NCBI GenBank assembly: GCA_022763185.1
Contig: JALEGL010000006.1
Location: 363,087 to 427,086 of the forward strand
Reading direction: 5' to 3'
DNA from: a bacterium
Lineage (GTDB): Bacteria > Bdellovibrionota_G > JALEGL01
DNA: 64,000 bases
Numbering within the stretch: position 1 is the first letter of the stretch; each line of letters begins with the position of its first letter. A model generated the notes under the pieces. That model ran no database searches. It was given only the letters and a program-made list of their open reading frames with translations, and was not told the origin of the DNA. Below, one piece after another: positions 16,696-26,430 of the stretch. The translations under genes and the position numbers were made by a program.

Positions 16696-18066
16696 TTAGT
16701 CAATGACAATAAGTTCATTGATAAAACTTAAATAGCAAATCAAGGCGCGACTTTCTTTTTGTGAGATAGAGAGCGCCTTGGCTAGCTTTTCTTGATCATA
16801 AATTGTTTGCTCGGTAATTAGATGATGAAGGTTTAAAATCATTTGTGGCCAAAGATAAAGTTTTTGCTTGTGTATAGTGAAATGTTTTTCAGTTGAGAAA
16901 TGACTAAAATGTTTTAAGAAGATGTCATCGTAGCCATTGAGTAGAGCAAAAATATTATTTTTAATTTCTAAAGTTTCATTAAGCGCAATGATTTCTTTGG
17001 GTAACTTTTTAATAAAGTAGTAATTTAAGTTCAACATATTGGCCAAGTGGCGAAAGTTTTTTAATAAATACTGTTTCCATAAATTAAACATTAAATCAGC
17101 AGACAGAATGTTTTTTCTAATGAGATAATCTCTAAGATCTATAGGCTTTTTTAAATTCAAATTTTGCTTTAAGATACTTTGCTTTGATTTAGCAGAAATG
17201 GAGTTTGAGTTGAGAATAACCTTTAATAAACGTTGTTTGCTATTGGTTTCCACATGCAGCAATTGACCATCTTTAAAATAAAAAGATGCGATGCTTTGTT
17301 TTTCAAAATTTGAGATGTTGAGCATCCCGGAGTATTTCATGTCAATAGAGTTTAAGATTATTTTAGCCAAAGGATGTTGAAGTAAGTTACCTTTATTGGC
17401 AATAGGTTGATTTTTGTATAGCTTATGTTGACTGAGTGTTTCATCAACAAGCAATTGCAATTGTTTTTGAGTATTTTGATCAACCTCACAGTAGACATAG
17501 TAGTGCTTACTATAAATGTCTTTAACAAGTTTGGTAACCGAGACACTAAAACTACAGCTAAAATTTTGATCTTTAGTTCGGATAACAATATTGATGTTTG
17601 TTCTTACAGGAATTTTTTGTTTGTTTAAAAATGTTAAATTTAGATTGGTAATTTGTGCATGGTAAAGGTTAATAAAATCAAAAACATGGTTAAAAACTAT
17701 GATATGAGAGGATTCATGCTTAGAGATTTGTTGAGTATCAGGTGTAATATTTGTGTAGTTGGCAAAAATAGGAAAAGGGTTTTTGTGATCGTTAAGTTCA
17801 AGGCCCATTCCTCTGGGGTAGGTTTTATTGGTTTTTAAATTAACTTCCAGTTGTGGGCGAACCACTTTATATTGTACTTTGTGTTGGAAACCATTGTGAC
17901 TAAAAAAAACGGTAATAGAACTGTTATTTTTCAAGATAGTTTGAGCGTTTAAAAAAATACCTGTATGTGAAAAATTTTCAATAACAGCAGATCGTTTTTT
18001 CCCATAGGCATAAAAGTATGCTGGAATTGAACTTGTAAAACGTTTACTTTTTCTTAGAACAGTCAA
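16696..18066 (-). CDS. PilZ domain protein with unknown C-terminal region
   Basis: A 456-residue protein whose N-terminus (LRKSKRFTSSIPAYFY, then VIENFSHTGIFLNA) matches a PilZ c-di-GMP-binding domain with an RxxxR-like motif and a D/NxSxxG-like motif. The middle region (about 225-330, LNSIDMKYSGMLNISNF...FKDGQLLHVETN) resembles the DUF4388/PatA-type domain found with response regulators; this is a weaker call. The C-terminal 120 residues look like a winged-helix or helical region. The only plausible start is a TTG at 18066, 10 bp after the stop of the upstream lipoprotein gene, suggesting coupled translation. It converges on the OmpA gene. Confidence 0.7.
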   Translation of the reverse strand: MTVLRKSKRFTSSIPAYFYAYGKKRSAVIENFSHTGIFLNAQTILKNNSSITVFFSHNGFQHKVQYKVVRPQLEVNLKTNKTYPRGMGLELNDHKNPFPIFANYTNITPDTQQISKHESSHIIVFNHVFDFINLYHAQITNLNLTFLNKQKIPVRTNINIVIRTKDQNFSCSFSVSVTKLVKDIYSKHYYVYCEVDQNTQKQLQLLVDETLSQHKLYKNQPIANKGNLLQHPLAKIILNSIDMKYSGMLNISNFEKQSIASFYFKDGQLLHVETNSKQRLLKVILNSNSISAKSKQSILKQNLNLKKPIDLRDYLIRKNILSADLMFNLWKQYLLKNFRHLANMLNLNYYFIKKLPKEIIALNETLEIKNNIFALLNGYDDIFLKHFSHFSTEKHFTIHKQKLYLWPQMILNLHHLITEQTIYDQEKLAKALSISQKESRALICYLSFINELIVID

Positions 18067-18076
18067 AGTTATTATA

Positions 18077-19234
18077 TTAAGGTCTTAAAAAATAATTTTC
18101 TGGAGCATATGGCTCCGCACTACGGATAAACAATCTTTTTTTTGCATCTAAACTTAAGAGTACTTGAAACATATCACCTAAAAGAGCTCTTGAAGCATAA
18201 TAACTATGTCCCAAATAATCTAAGCTTTGCAACTGCTCGTGCAACAAGGATACGTTAATAACATCAGTATTTGCAAGGTTAAAACAGTGTCCCAGACGTT
18301 GATTTTCATTGTAAATTTTTGAAGCTGTAATCGCATAATCTTTGTGCGAACAATATACTGTCGTTCTATCAAAATATTGACGTATATTTTTAAAGTACAA
18401 AACAGCTTTTTGGGTAGCAATATCTGGAGCATGAAAAATACCTTCTGCAAAGATGGGTGCCTGTTTAATGATTTCAGGGTTTTTCTGAGAATAACTCACC
18501 AATCCAGGCAAGAATACTTGATGTCCCATCGAGTGAACTAAAATATGTGCTTTATGTTGGGATTGTACTAAAATATCTACCATGCGATGAATCAAGGCAT
18601 ATGATTTTAAACTGTTGTCTTTATTTTTGGCATAAGTTTTATGAATCATATAACTGCTACCTTCGGCGCCGGCCGGCCATGATACCAGGACAATTTCGCC
18701 TTTAAATTTTAGGTCATATTTAATTTGTGCTGCCCTTAACACAGCTTGTTCAAAGGGAACATTAAATCCATGTACGAAAACCAGAATATCATTTTGAAAA
18801 GTACTCAATTGTGAACTTAGCTCATGTTCTTGCATAGCATTGTGTTGCAAAAATTTATAATTCTGATGAGAGCTGGCTCTTGGGTCTTGAGAGTAACTGA
18901 TATCACCCACAAGATGGTTGGTGGGGACACTTACCTTACACGCACCAAAATGAATTGTTTTATCGACATTATTCTCAAAAGTGTTGGGGCCACAGTTATA
19001 ACTAAAATCACCTTGTTTTCTATTGGTCATGTAGTAGACAGAAATGGCTTGAGTTTCAGCATAATTATCTTCAAGCAGTTGGTTTAGTTCATTTTTTATG
19101 GCATCATTGCCGTAGTGGCGTTTAAAAATATTATGCTTTTGAGGCGCTTTACTTGCACATGCGGACAAACAAAGAGACAATGCTAAAATTGTTAATTTTA
19201 TCAAAAATTGCTTTTCTCTGATCATGGATGCCAT
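18077..19234 (-). CDS. Alpha/beta hydrolase lipoprotein, DUF900 family
   Basis: A 385-residue lipoprotein: a hydrophobic signal ending in the lipobox LSAC (Cys26). The DUF900 alpha/beta-hydrolase core includes the oxyanion-side VFVHGFNVPFEQA (about residues 152-164) and the nucleophile elbow ILVHSMGHQVF with Ser235. The elbow reads HSMGH, as in related DUF900 proteins, rather than canonical GxSxG. The substrate is unknown. The ATG at 19234 follows GAGGAATA. The PilZ gene follows immediately in the same direction, so the pair may form an operon. Confidence 0.82.
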   Translation of the reverse strand: MASMIREKQFLIKLTILALSLCLSACASKAPQKHNIFKRHYGNDAIKNELNQLLEDNYAETQAISVYYMTNRKQGDFSYNCGPNTFENNVDKTIHFGACKVSVPTNHLVGDISYSQDPRASSHQNYKFLQHNAMQEHELSSQLSTFQNDILVFVHGFNVPFEQAVLRAAQIKYDLKFKGEIVLVSWPAGAEGSSYMIHKTYAKNKDNSLKSYALIHRMVDILVQSQHKAHILVHSMGHQVFLPGLVSYSQKNPEIIKQAPIFAEGIFHAPDIATQKAVLYFKNIRQYFDRTTVYCSHKDYAITASKIYNENQRLGHCFNLANTDVINVSLLHEQLQSLDYLGHSYYASRALLGDMFQVLLSLDAKKRLFIRSAEPYAPENYFLRP

Positions 19235-19333
19235 TATTCCTCAGAGTAGGCAATTGATCAATATTTATTGTTTTATCCTGGTGACAAGTTTTAACAGTAA
19301 AGATTTTTATGCTTTAGATTGATTGGGCACGCT

Positions 19334-21016
19334 ATGTTTAAAAAAGAAAATAAATACAAATACTTACTTTTTTTAACGCCGTTATTGACTTATGTCTTTT
19401 TTTTAAATGCTCCAGCTTACTTTGATGACATTGTTCTTTTTCAAAACAACCATTGGCTGCTATCCGGACCAAAGCCATCTTGGTTTCATGTTTTATTTTT
19501 AGATGGTCAGCAAAGCTTTGCCGGCTACAGACCTATTTTAATGCAACTATCACAGTGGAATACTCAACTTTTTGGCGCTAACTTTTTTTCATGGCGTGTG
19601 ATTAATTTGTTGGTGCATATCAGCAACGGTATCTTGTTGTATTACTTTATCCGTTCTTTTAAAGTGAAGCCTAAATATGCTTTTTACATGGCCTTACTTT
19701 TTTTAATTCACCCTATACAGACTCTGGCAGTACAGTTTGTGTGGAAACGCAGTACAAGTTTTGCTGTTTTTTTTATGTTTTTAGGTTTGTGTCACTATGC
19801 TTATTGTCGTTGGTATAAGTATGTTTCTGTATTGCTGCAAGTGGTTTTATTTTCACTGGCGTTTTTCTGTAAAGAAATAGCCATTATCTACCCTGCATTA
19901 TTGTTTAGCTATGCGGTATTGAATCAAAAAAATCAGGAGCAGACGTTTGCACAAAAAAGGTTCCTGTTTTTAAGTCTTTTTATTTTTGCAGGAATATTGT
20001 TGTGGTTTAGATTGTTTTACATTCAAGAATTGTTGGCACCAAGTTTAGGGCAAATGACTCAAAATAGAGTGTTTGATAAAGATATTTATTTTTTAAGTTC
20101 AATGCGCTCTGTGTTGCATTATATCATGTGGTTTTTTAATCCTGAGCCTTTTTTAATGAATGATCCCTTACCTGTGACCAAGTTGATCAACGGCTATACT
20201 CCGCTGTATACTATACTAATTGGCGTCAGTTTTTTTGTGCTATTTAAGAAAAACGTTTTACCTATTGCCAAGTTTTTTATTATTGGTTTTTGGTTGTCCA
20301 TGCTGCCACATACTTCCTTTTATCCCTTGTACAATATAGAAGATCAAATCAGGATGTATTTTGCCGTTGCTTCCTTGGCTGTGTTAAGCGTGTTGCTTGT
20401 TGAAGGGGCATTGAAAAAATGGAAAAGTAAGCTATCCATTGAATACGTGTTTATCCCGATCACTGTTGTTTTTATCGCCTTAACTTGTTTACAAAATATA
20501 AAATACTACAGTCCACAGGTCATCTGGTCGGATGTTGCATCAGCCTATGATCATAGTGATTTTGCGCATAGTGAGTTGGGTGATATTTATTTTAATCAAA
20601 AACAGTATGCAAAATCTATTGAACATTATCAAAAATCTTTAGCCATAAGTGCTAAGCCATATTATCGAATTAAAATTGCACGATCAGTCTGGTTAAAAGA
20701 AAACAATAAAAAAGCAGTGTATGCTGTACTAAAGCCTTTAGATTATAAGCAACTGAATATTGAAGAGTTTAGTGATTTTTTAACTTTATTTATTATGATG
20801 AAGGACTTTGAAAAAGCGCAGTGGCTTTTGGGTCAGGTCATCAACCGCTTTCAGAATAATGAACGGTTGTTGTATACCGCAGGAAAACTCTACCATGCCC
20901 AAAAAGATTATAAAAAAGCCAGTGTTTTTTTTCAACAAGTGTTAAAAATTAACCCACAAAATGGCTTTGCCCAGCAGTACTTACAACAAATCAAGCGTCA
21001 GCAGGTCTCTGAGTAA
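19334..21016 (+). CDS. TMTC-like multi-pass membrane protein with TPR repeats
   Basis: A 560-residue protein with about 10 predicted transmembrane helices (residues 10-390) followed by a soluble C-terminus of TPR repeats (GDIYFNQKQYAKSIEHYQKS, later KLYHAQKDYKKASVFFQQVL). The arrangement resembles TMTC and GT-C glycosyltransferases: an acidic DD pair after the first helix (PAYFDDIVLF), then GYRPI, LIHPIQT and a KEIA loop. Members act on lipid-linked sugars outside the membrane, but the acceptor here is unknown. ATG at 19334 was preferred to the TTG at 19319. The gene converges on the antiporter operon, 12 bp away. Confidence 0.75.
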   Translation: MFKKENKYKYLLFLTPLLTYVFFLNAPAYFDDIVLFQNNHWLLSGPKPSWFHVLFLDGQQSFAGYRPILMQLSQWNTQLFGANFFSWRVINLLVHISNGILLYYFIRSFKVKPKYAFYMALLFLIHPIQTLAVQFVWKRSTSFAVFFMFLGLCHYAYCRWYKYVSVLLQVVLFSLAFFCKEIAIIYPALLFSYAVLNQKNQEQTFAQKRFLFLSLFIFAGILLWFRLFYIQELLAPSLGQMTQNRVFDKDIYFLSSMRSVLHYIMWFFNPEPFLMNDPLPVTKLINGYTPLYTILIGVSFFVLFKKNVLPIAKFFIIGFWLSMLPHTSFYPLYNIEDQIRMYFAVASLAVLSVLLVEGALKKWKSKLSIEYVFIPITVVFIALTCLQNIKYYSPQVIWSDVASAYDHSDFAHSELGDIYFNQKQYAKSIEHYQKSLAISAKPYYRIKIARSVWLKENNKKAVYAVLKPLDYKQLNIEEFSDFLTLFIMMKDFEKAQWLLGQVINRFQNNERLLYTAGKLYHAQKDYKKASVFFQQVLKINPQNGFAQQYLQQIKRQQVSE

Positions 21017-21028
21017 GAGATAACTTAT

Positions 21029-22609
21029 TTAAAGCCATAAAAATAAAACCATACAGACAATAAAAACAACCAATACATAGCTCATGCTATTTTCAATGGA
21101 TTCAAAGTAAAACAGTTTTACACGAGGCGCAGATATTTTGGGTGAGTAGAGAAAACGTCTCACTTTTGTTGGGTCTTTGCTGATTATGGGTAGTCTTAGT
21201 TTTGTAAAAATATCTGTAGGACTTTGTTGGCTATACTGTGTAAGCATCTTTTTAAAGATAAAAAATAGCGGTAAAGCACCAAAAAGAAGGGCAAAATGTT
21301 TGGCGGCATATTCAGAGAAAATGGTAAGATAATCTTGTGGGGCATTGATATGCGTATAAACAGTAAGCGACAAAAGTAATACCGCCAAGATATATTCCAA
21401 AGCTCTATGGAGAGACCCTTGCTTTAAAATTCTTTTAAAATTGAAAAAGCGCATCGGTTTTAAAACCAAACTATAAAGTAAAGTTATATAGATAAAGGCC
21501 AATGCATAATTGAGCCAGGTTAAGCTTTCTTGAGCATCTAAAGCTTTGTAAAACCATGTGATTGCAGTAGATCCGTAACCCAAATAAGGAATGCCGAGAG
21601 CAGAGACTGAAAACACAAGCCAAAAAACGCTGTTAAGAGGAGACAGCGTCTGTTGTTTGTTGTCTAGTTCAAATAAATCAGAAGATTTTTGGTCTTCAGA
21701 ATCCTGATTTTTTATAAGTGCTGAGTAACCCAAAAATGAAAAACAAGTGGTAATAATTAAAAAAAATGCTGATTGTGTAGAATAAGCAGTTCCAACACCG
21801 ACAGCGCTTACAACCAAACCCAGTAAAACAAGACTAAAATAAGAAACAATTGCTGGCAAAGTGTTTTGCATCAATAAATAAATTGCAGCATAAAGACTGG
21901 ATAAAATTCCCACATAAATAAGGTAAGGGTGACCAGAGAGAAGCTGGGTCATGGCAAAAATGCTTAGTAGCGGTAAGGTGATGTGAGATAGTAGCTTGCT
22001 GTTGATACAAGACTTTTCTTGAGTATGAATGAACCAATAGTGAAAGGGAAAAACAGCGGCATGGATTAAAAAACCCAGTAAGATAAGATAAGTGGGTAAA
22101 TCATATCCCCATTTAAAGTGTAACAAGGTATTGTCATGAACAATTAAACTGCCTGCAATTAAGCAAGAAGCGGCAAAAACTTGTAACAATAGGTAAGAAA
22201 ATGCAGCTTTTTGAGCAGTATAGGTATTGCGTGAAAAAATAAGCAAGGCAGAAAATACAGCAACCAGTTCAAAGTGTAAAATAAACTCAGTCCATGTTGA
22301 GGTGCTTAATAGTTCAAAAGCATAGTATGCAATAAAGTAAGCAGCCAATGCAGCAAGTTTATTGACCTGTTTAAAACTTATCAGGGCTGAAAAAGATAGA
22401 GCAATAAGTAGTGTCAGTTGGAAATAATGATGAGGAGCAACAGCTGTATAATTTAGCAAGATAAGGTTTTGTAAGCCGCTTGCATGTTCAGCTATAACCG
22501 TAGCTACAAGCAACAAACAATTGCCTAACCATAGCCATGAAAAATAAGGAGGTTTGACAAATAGACATACAACAAAAATAACAGGTAAATAGTGAATCAA
22601 GTTAATCAT
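21029..22609 (-). CDS. Third NuoL/M/N-like antiporter subunit, divergent
   Basis: A 526-residue membrane protein with about 14 helices, last in the antiporter operon. It keeps the general proton-pumping family layout but is much diverged: the region equivalent to the Lys-bearing helix reads LLGFLIHAAVFPFHYWFIHT, where a histidine replaces the usual lysine. A charged loop (NQDSEDQKSSDLFELDNKQQ) near residue 305 is not seen in the other two. The ATG at 22609 has GAAGG upstream and lies inside the stop region of the 45-aa gene. Calling it a pump subunit rather than an accessory one is inference. Confidence 0.7.
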   Translation of the reverse strand: MINLIHYLPVIFVVCLFVKPPYFSWLWLGNCLLLVATVIAEHASGLQNLILLNYTAVAPHHYFQLTLLIALSFSALISFKQVNKLAALAAYFIAYYAFELLSTSTWTEFILHFELVAVFSALLIFSRNTYTAQKAAFSYLLLQVFAASCLIAGSLIVHDNTLLHFKWGYDLPTYLILLGFLIHAAVFPFHYWFIHTQEKSCINSKLLSHITLPLLSIFAMTQLLSGHPYLIYVGILSSLYAAIYLLMQNTLPAIVSYFSLVLLGLVVSAVGVGTAYSTQSAFFLIITTCFSFLGYSALIKNQDSEDQKSSDLFELDNKQQTLSPLNSVFWLVFSVSALGIPYLGYGSTAITWFYKALDAQESLTWLNYALAFIYITLLYSLVLKPMRFFNFKRILKQGSLHRALEYILAVLLLSLTVYTHINAPQDYLTIFSEYAAKHFALLFGALPLFFIFKKMLTQYSQQSPTDIFTKLRLPIISKDPTKVRRFLYSPKISAPRVKLFYFESIENSMSYVLVVFIVCMVLFLWL

Positions 22610-22739
22610 GGTCTATACCTTCGGCATTATTAGAAGATTGTTTTTTACAGATTAAACAATTGCTCAGGATCATAATGGCAAGCATTACGCTAGAACCTAA
22701 AATAAACTGTTTAAGCAACGTTATGATGAATGGACTCAT
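22602..22739 (-). CDS. Small single-span membrane protein, 45 aa
   Basis: A 45-codon gene hidden between two antiporter genes. Its ATG forms an ATGA overlap with the stop of the upstream subunit (22736-22739), and its TAA lies inside the first codons of the next gene. It has a ribosome-binding site (AAAAGG) 9 to 10 bp upstream. The peptide has one hydrophobic helix (about residues 4-31, FIITLLKQFILGSSVMLAIM), two cysteines (NCLIC), then a polar acidic tail. The exact fit between its neighbours argues that it is real, perhaps a small structural subunit of the antiporter. Confidence 0.72.
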   Translation of the reverse strand: MSPFIITLLKQFILGSSVMLAIMILSNCLICKKQSSNNAEGIDHD

Positions 22740-24166
22740 GGCAATAAAACCTTTTCTAAGAGTTCTGGGTGGAAACCAAAAACAAGAGCAATCAATGTGG
22801 TTATAATAGGTGGAACCAGCATACCTAAAGCAAGTTTAACTTTTTGAGGTTTTTCTTGGTTTGCACTGGTTTCAAAAGATTTTAAGGTGATGGGTATTAA
22901 ATATAGAAGATTTAAAAAACCACTGATCAAAAACACGGCCAATAAATAAGGTTTATGTGCCTCTATGCTACCATGCAACAAGTTTTCTTTACTGATAAAG
23001 CCAATCATTCCCGGCAAACCAGCTAAACCTAAAGAACAGATAAAAAAGCAAATACTGACTACTGGATAGGCATAACCATAACCTTTGAGTTCCTCAATAT
23101 AGTTTTTCCCTTCTTGACTTTGAAAGATACCAGCAACCCAGAACAAGGTGATTTTTTGTAAAGCATGCGCAAAAAAGTGATAAAAAGCACCCATGATGGC
23201 TAAAGGAGACCCAATCAATGTACCCAAAGTAATGTATGAGATTTGCCCAATTGTAGAATAAGCCAAGCGTTTTTTAATATGTTGGTGGGTCATGGCAATC
23301 AGAGATGCCAAAACAATTGTGACTGCTGTCAGCATGATTAAAATATAATAGTAAGGCAGTTGAGCAATGATATCCGGTGATAATAAATTAATGTTGAGTC
23401 GAAAAATACCTAAAGCTCCGGCTTTTACAACGGCCACGGCATGTAAAAGTGCAGATACAGGCGTGGGTGCTATCATGGCCGAAGGTAACCAACCATGAAA
23501 GGGCATCAAGGCTGTTTTAACTGAGAAACCTAAGAAAAGTAAAAGGTAACCAGCAATAAAAACTTTATTGTAAACCAATGAAGCATCAATTGTTGGGTCT
23601 TGTGTAAAGCTTAAGTCAATAGATTGCGAGAGAAAAAGCATTCCTAACAAAGCGGCTTGCCCTCCCATTAAAGTATAGCTTAGGTATTTCCGTCCAGCTT
23701 TAAAGGCATCTTCTGAGCGTTTATGAATAACCAGTGGGTAAGTGACCAAACTGAGTAATTCAAAAAAGATAAAAAAGCTGAATAGGTTTTTTGAAAAACA
23801 CATACCAAAGAGGCTCATTAAAGAAAGCGCAAAACAAATATAAAAAGTTTTTAATGGGGCATCGATGTATTTTTTAAAATAAGGTTTGGCATACAGCAAA
23901 GTCAGTGTCCACAAAAGGCTGGCCAGTAAAGCAAAACTAAGCCCTAGACGATCCATAAAGAAACCAAGTGAGAAGTTTTTAGAGAAGTTGAGTAAATTTA
24001 TTTCACTGTATTGAAAAAAGTGAAAGTTATAAAAAAGGTAGGCTAAAATACAAGTGATGATGCTGGCAAAGGCAGTATGCAACAAGTTCAACTGTTTGCG
24101 TTCAAGAATTGTACTGGTGGCAATGAGTGAAACAAACAACATTAAAATAATCAATAGATATATCAT
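22736..24166 (-). CDS. Second MrpD/NuoM-like antiporter subunit
   Basis: A 476-residue, about 14-helix member of the proton-conducting antiporter family. It retains the key charged residues: Glu in the helix FFIFFELLSLVTYPLV and Lys in SVKTALMPFHGWLPSAMIAP, followed by TPVSALLHAVAVVKAG. These match the ion path of MrpD and NuoM. It overlaps the preceding mrpD-like gene by ATGA and the following 45-aa gene by ATGA. It may supply the channel that the missing NuoL-like half of MrpA would normally provide; that is inference. Confidence 0.88.
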   Translation of the reverse strand: MIYLLIILMLFVSLIATSTILERKQLNLLHTAFASIITCILAYLFYNFHFFQYSEINLLNFSKNFSLGFFMDRLGLSFALLASLLWTLTLLYAKPYFKKYIDAPLKTFYICFALSLMSLFGMCFSKNLFSFFIFFELLSLVTYPLVIHKRSEDAFKAGRKYLSYTLMGGQAALLGMLFLSQSIDLSFTQDPTIDASLVYNKVFIAGYLLLFLGFSVKTALMPFHGWLPSAMIAPTPVSALLHAVAVVKAGALGIFRLNINLLSPDIIAQLPYYYILIMLTAVTIVLASLIAMTHQHIKKRLAYSTIGQISYITLGTLIGSPLAIMGAFYHFFAHALQKITLFWVAGIFQSQEGKNYIEELKGYGYAYPVVSICFFICSLGLAGLPGMIGFISKENLLHGSIEAHKPYLLAVFLISGFLNLLYLIPITLKSFETSANQEKPQKVKLALGMLVPPIITTLIALVFGFHPELLEKVLLP

Positions 24167-25659
24167 GGTCTATGCTCCACATTATGCTCTGTTGAATTTA
24201 GCGTAACAGAAGAAGGGTTATGTTTTTTTATATAATGCATCCATTGTTTTTTCAAAGATGGGGTATAAGCGCTAATTCCTAATAAAATAAAAAACAAACA
24301 TGAAAAAATAAGTTTTTTAGATAGGTTTAAACTTTTATGGACGGTTTCTTCTTCAGCTTCTTCTCTGGGTTCAAAGCAAACTTGAATGAATTTAAAAATA
24401 TAGTTGGCTGTTGCTAAGCTGGCAAAAACCAAGAGTACCAATAAGATATAATTGTGTTGGTCTAAGGCAGTTAAAACCAAATAAAACTTTGAAAAGAAGC
24501 CAGGGAATGGTGGTAAGCCAACCATAGAAGCCCCACTGATAATGGCTAGGCCTGCTAACCATTTAGATTGTTTAGATAGAGCCTTAAAGTCAGATAAGTT
24601 TTGATCTCTTGAATGGCTGATGGTTTGTTCACTGATAAGAAAAAATGCTGTTTTCATCAAAGCGTGAATAACAATATGAAAAAAAGCCGCAAAAAGCGCA
24701 AGGTCAGACTGTAAAGAAAAACCTAGAAAGATTAAGCCAATTTGTGAAATACTGGAGTAGGCAAACATTTGCCGGGCATCTGATGTTTTGTAAGCGTGGT
24801 AAGCACCATAGAACACACCAAGTAAAGCCAATGTTTGAACAACCGGCCAAAACGTGTGCGGAATCAGGTTTTGTGGAAAAACAATGAAAAATAATTTAAA
24901 AAAAACCACAATATTCATTTTAGTCATCAAAGATGAAATAAAAGCCACCATATAGCTTGGAGCAAATGTGTAGACAGAAGGCATCCAGGTATGCATTGGG
25001 AAAAGAGCGGATTTAATGGCTAAACCAACAAAGAAACATAGGATAGAAATATGGATAATGCTTAAGTTGATGACTTCTGTTCTCAAGAAGTGAGCAGTGG
25101 CATCAATATTAAGGTAACCCGTTTGTGAGTAAAGTAAGCCTAAACCTAGAAGGTAGAAGGTAGCTGCACAGACACCTAAAATCAAGTATTTGTATACAGC
25201 CAAGGTGGCTTTGTCCCCTCCAATGGCCATAAGTGCGTAAGCACTCAATGCTGAAACTTCTATAAATACATAAATGTTGAATAAATCATTGCTAAACAGT
25301 AAACCTAAAAAGGCCGTGCATAAAATAGAAAACAAACTAAAGCTTAACTCTGACCAGCGACGGTACGCAAAAAGCGCAACTATAAAAGCAATGAAATTGA
25401 TGAGTATGGCCAAGACGGCAAAAATTGGATTAACCTTAAAACTTATGCCCAGATGGGTTATCCATCCTGCAAAATGATTGCTAACAAAACCATAGGATAA
25501 ACAGCTTTGCAACAGTTTAAAAGATAGAACGATATTGATTAAATAAGCCCAAGACAAAATACGAAAGACATTAGATTTTTTTAATGCGCCCAAAACAGCA
25601 GAGCCAAGAGCAACAATAAAAGGGATAGATAAAATAACAATAGGCAGTTGTGATTCCAT
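24163..25659 (-). CDS. mrpD: Na+/H+ antiporter subunit MrpD (MbhH-like)
   Basis: A 498-residue membrane antiporter subunit with about 14 helices. Signature elements are NIYVFIEVSALSAYALMAIGG (Glu), LAIKSALFPMHTWMPSVYTFAPS (Lys) and MKTAFFLISEQTI. The ATG at 25659 has AAAAGGA 11 bp upstream and lies 4 bp after the mrpC stop; an in-frame longer start at 25722 would lie inside mrpC. Position after MrpC corresponds to MbhH in the archaeal Mbh order and MrpD in bacterial Mrp operons. Confidence 0.9.
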   Translation of the reverse strand: MESQLPIVILSIPFIVALGSAVLGALKKSNVFRILSWAYLINIVLSFKLLQSCLSYGFVSNHFAGWITHLGISFKVNPIFAVLAILINFIAFIVALFAYRRWSELSFSLFSILCTAFLGLLFSNDLFNIYVFIEVSALSAYALMAIGGDKATLAVYKYLILGVCAATFYLLGLGLLYSQTGYLNIDATAHFLRTEVINLSIIHISILCFFVGLAIKSALFPMHTWMPSVYTFAPSYMVAFISSLMTKMNIVVFFKLFFIVFPQNLIPHTFWPVVQTLALLGVFYGAYHAYKTSDARQMFAYSSISQIGLIFLGFSLQSDLALFAAFFHIVIHALMKTAFFLISEQTISHSRDQNLSDFKALSKQSKWLAGLAIISGASMVGLPPFPGFFSKFYLVLTALDQHNYILLVLLVFASLATANYIFKFIQVCFEPREEAEEETVHKSLNLSKKLIFSCLFFILLGISAYTPSLKKQWMHYIKKHNPSSVTLNSTEHNVEHRP

Positions 25660-25663
25660 AACG

Positions 25664-26011
25664 TTATGATTCCTTTTGTACTTTTTTAATGAGCGCTTGC
25701 TCATCCAAGGTGCCATAAGCACGGTGAATTCTAATCAATAAACTTAAGGCTAAGCCTGTGGTTGCAACCCCAACAACAATAGCTGTTAGCATGAGGGCAT
25801 GGGGGAGAGGGTTGATAATATGACTGATATCATGAGCATGCTGAGCTATAGGAGCTAAACCATGCTTCTTGTAAGCCATAGCTATAAAAAACAAAATAAT
25901 GGATACTTGCATGATATTAAGCGCCATCAGTTTTTTCATCAGGTTTTTGCAAAACAGAACTCCACTTAACCCTAAACATAAAATTAAAAAAATCAGTAAG
26001 TATTGAGTCAT
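25664..26011 (-). CDS. mrpC: Antiporter subunit MrpC (NuoK-like)
   Basis: A 115-residue, three-helix NuoK-type subunit. The conserved region NLMKKLMALNIMQVSIILFFIAMAY and the later DPLP-like segment INPLPHALMLTAIVVGVATTGLAL are family hallmarks. It overlaps mrpB by ATGA. Confidence 0.92.
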   Translation of the reverse strand: MTQYLLIFLILCLGLSGVLFCKNLMKKLMALNIMQVSIILFFIAMAYKKHGLAPIAQHAHDISHIINPLPHALMLTAIVVGVATTGLALSLLIRIHRAYGTLDEQALIKKVQKES

Positions 26012-26430
26012 GATTCTGAATCCATCGCGGCACGGGTTAATAATTCAAAAATTAAGCACAGAGCACTGGGTACGGTGATAGTAACCCCCAACTCAATAAG
26101 TAGACTACCTAGAGCACGGTGTTTACCACTACCAAAAGGAATACTGTAATCCAGAAAAGACGTTGGCATACTCAAGGCACCAACGAAAAAATAAGTCAAA
26201 GTTCCAAGAGCTGCACCAAATAAGAGCAAACGTAAAGGAATAGCAAAGTTTTGTTGAGGTTTTAAGCACATTCTATTGAGCATATAAGCGGCAGCTAAAA
26301 TAGCACCAGCTTGAAAACCTCCACCAGGGCCATAGTGGCCATGAAAAAAGACATAGAACGCAAAGACAATCATGGGTGGTGTGACTATTTTTGCACCAAG
26401 ATTAAGTATGTTGCTATCAAATGATTTCAT
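26008..26430 (-). CDS. mrpB: Antiporter subunit MrpB (MnhB domain)
   Basis: A 140-residue, four-helix protein with the MnhB signature PPMIVFAFYVFFHGHYGPGGGFQAG near residues 18-42. In many bacteria this domain is preceded by the MrpA C-terminal part; here the two are separate genes. ATGA overlaps join it to both neighbours. Confidence 0.93.
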   Translation of the reverse strand: MKSFDSNILNLGAKIVTPPMIVFAFYVFFHGHYGPGGGFQAGAILAAAYMLNRMCLKPQQNFAIPLRLLLFGAALGTLTYFFVGALSMPTSFLDYSIPFGSGKHRALGSLLIELGVTITVPSALCLIFELLTRAAMDSES

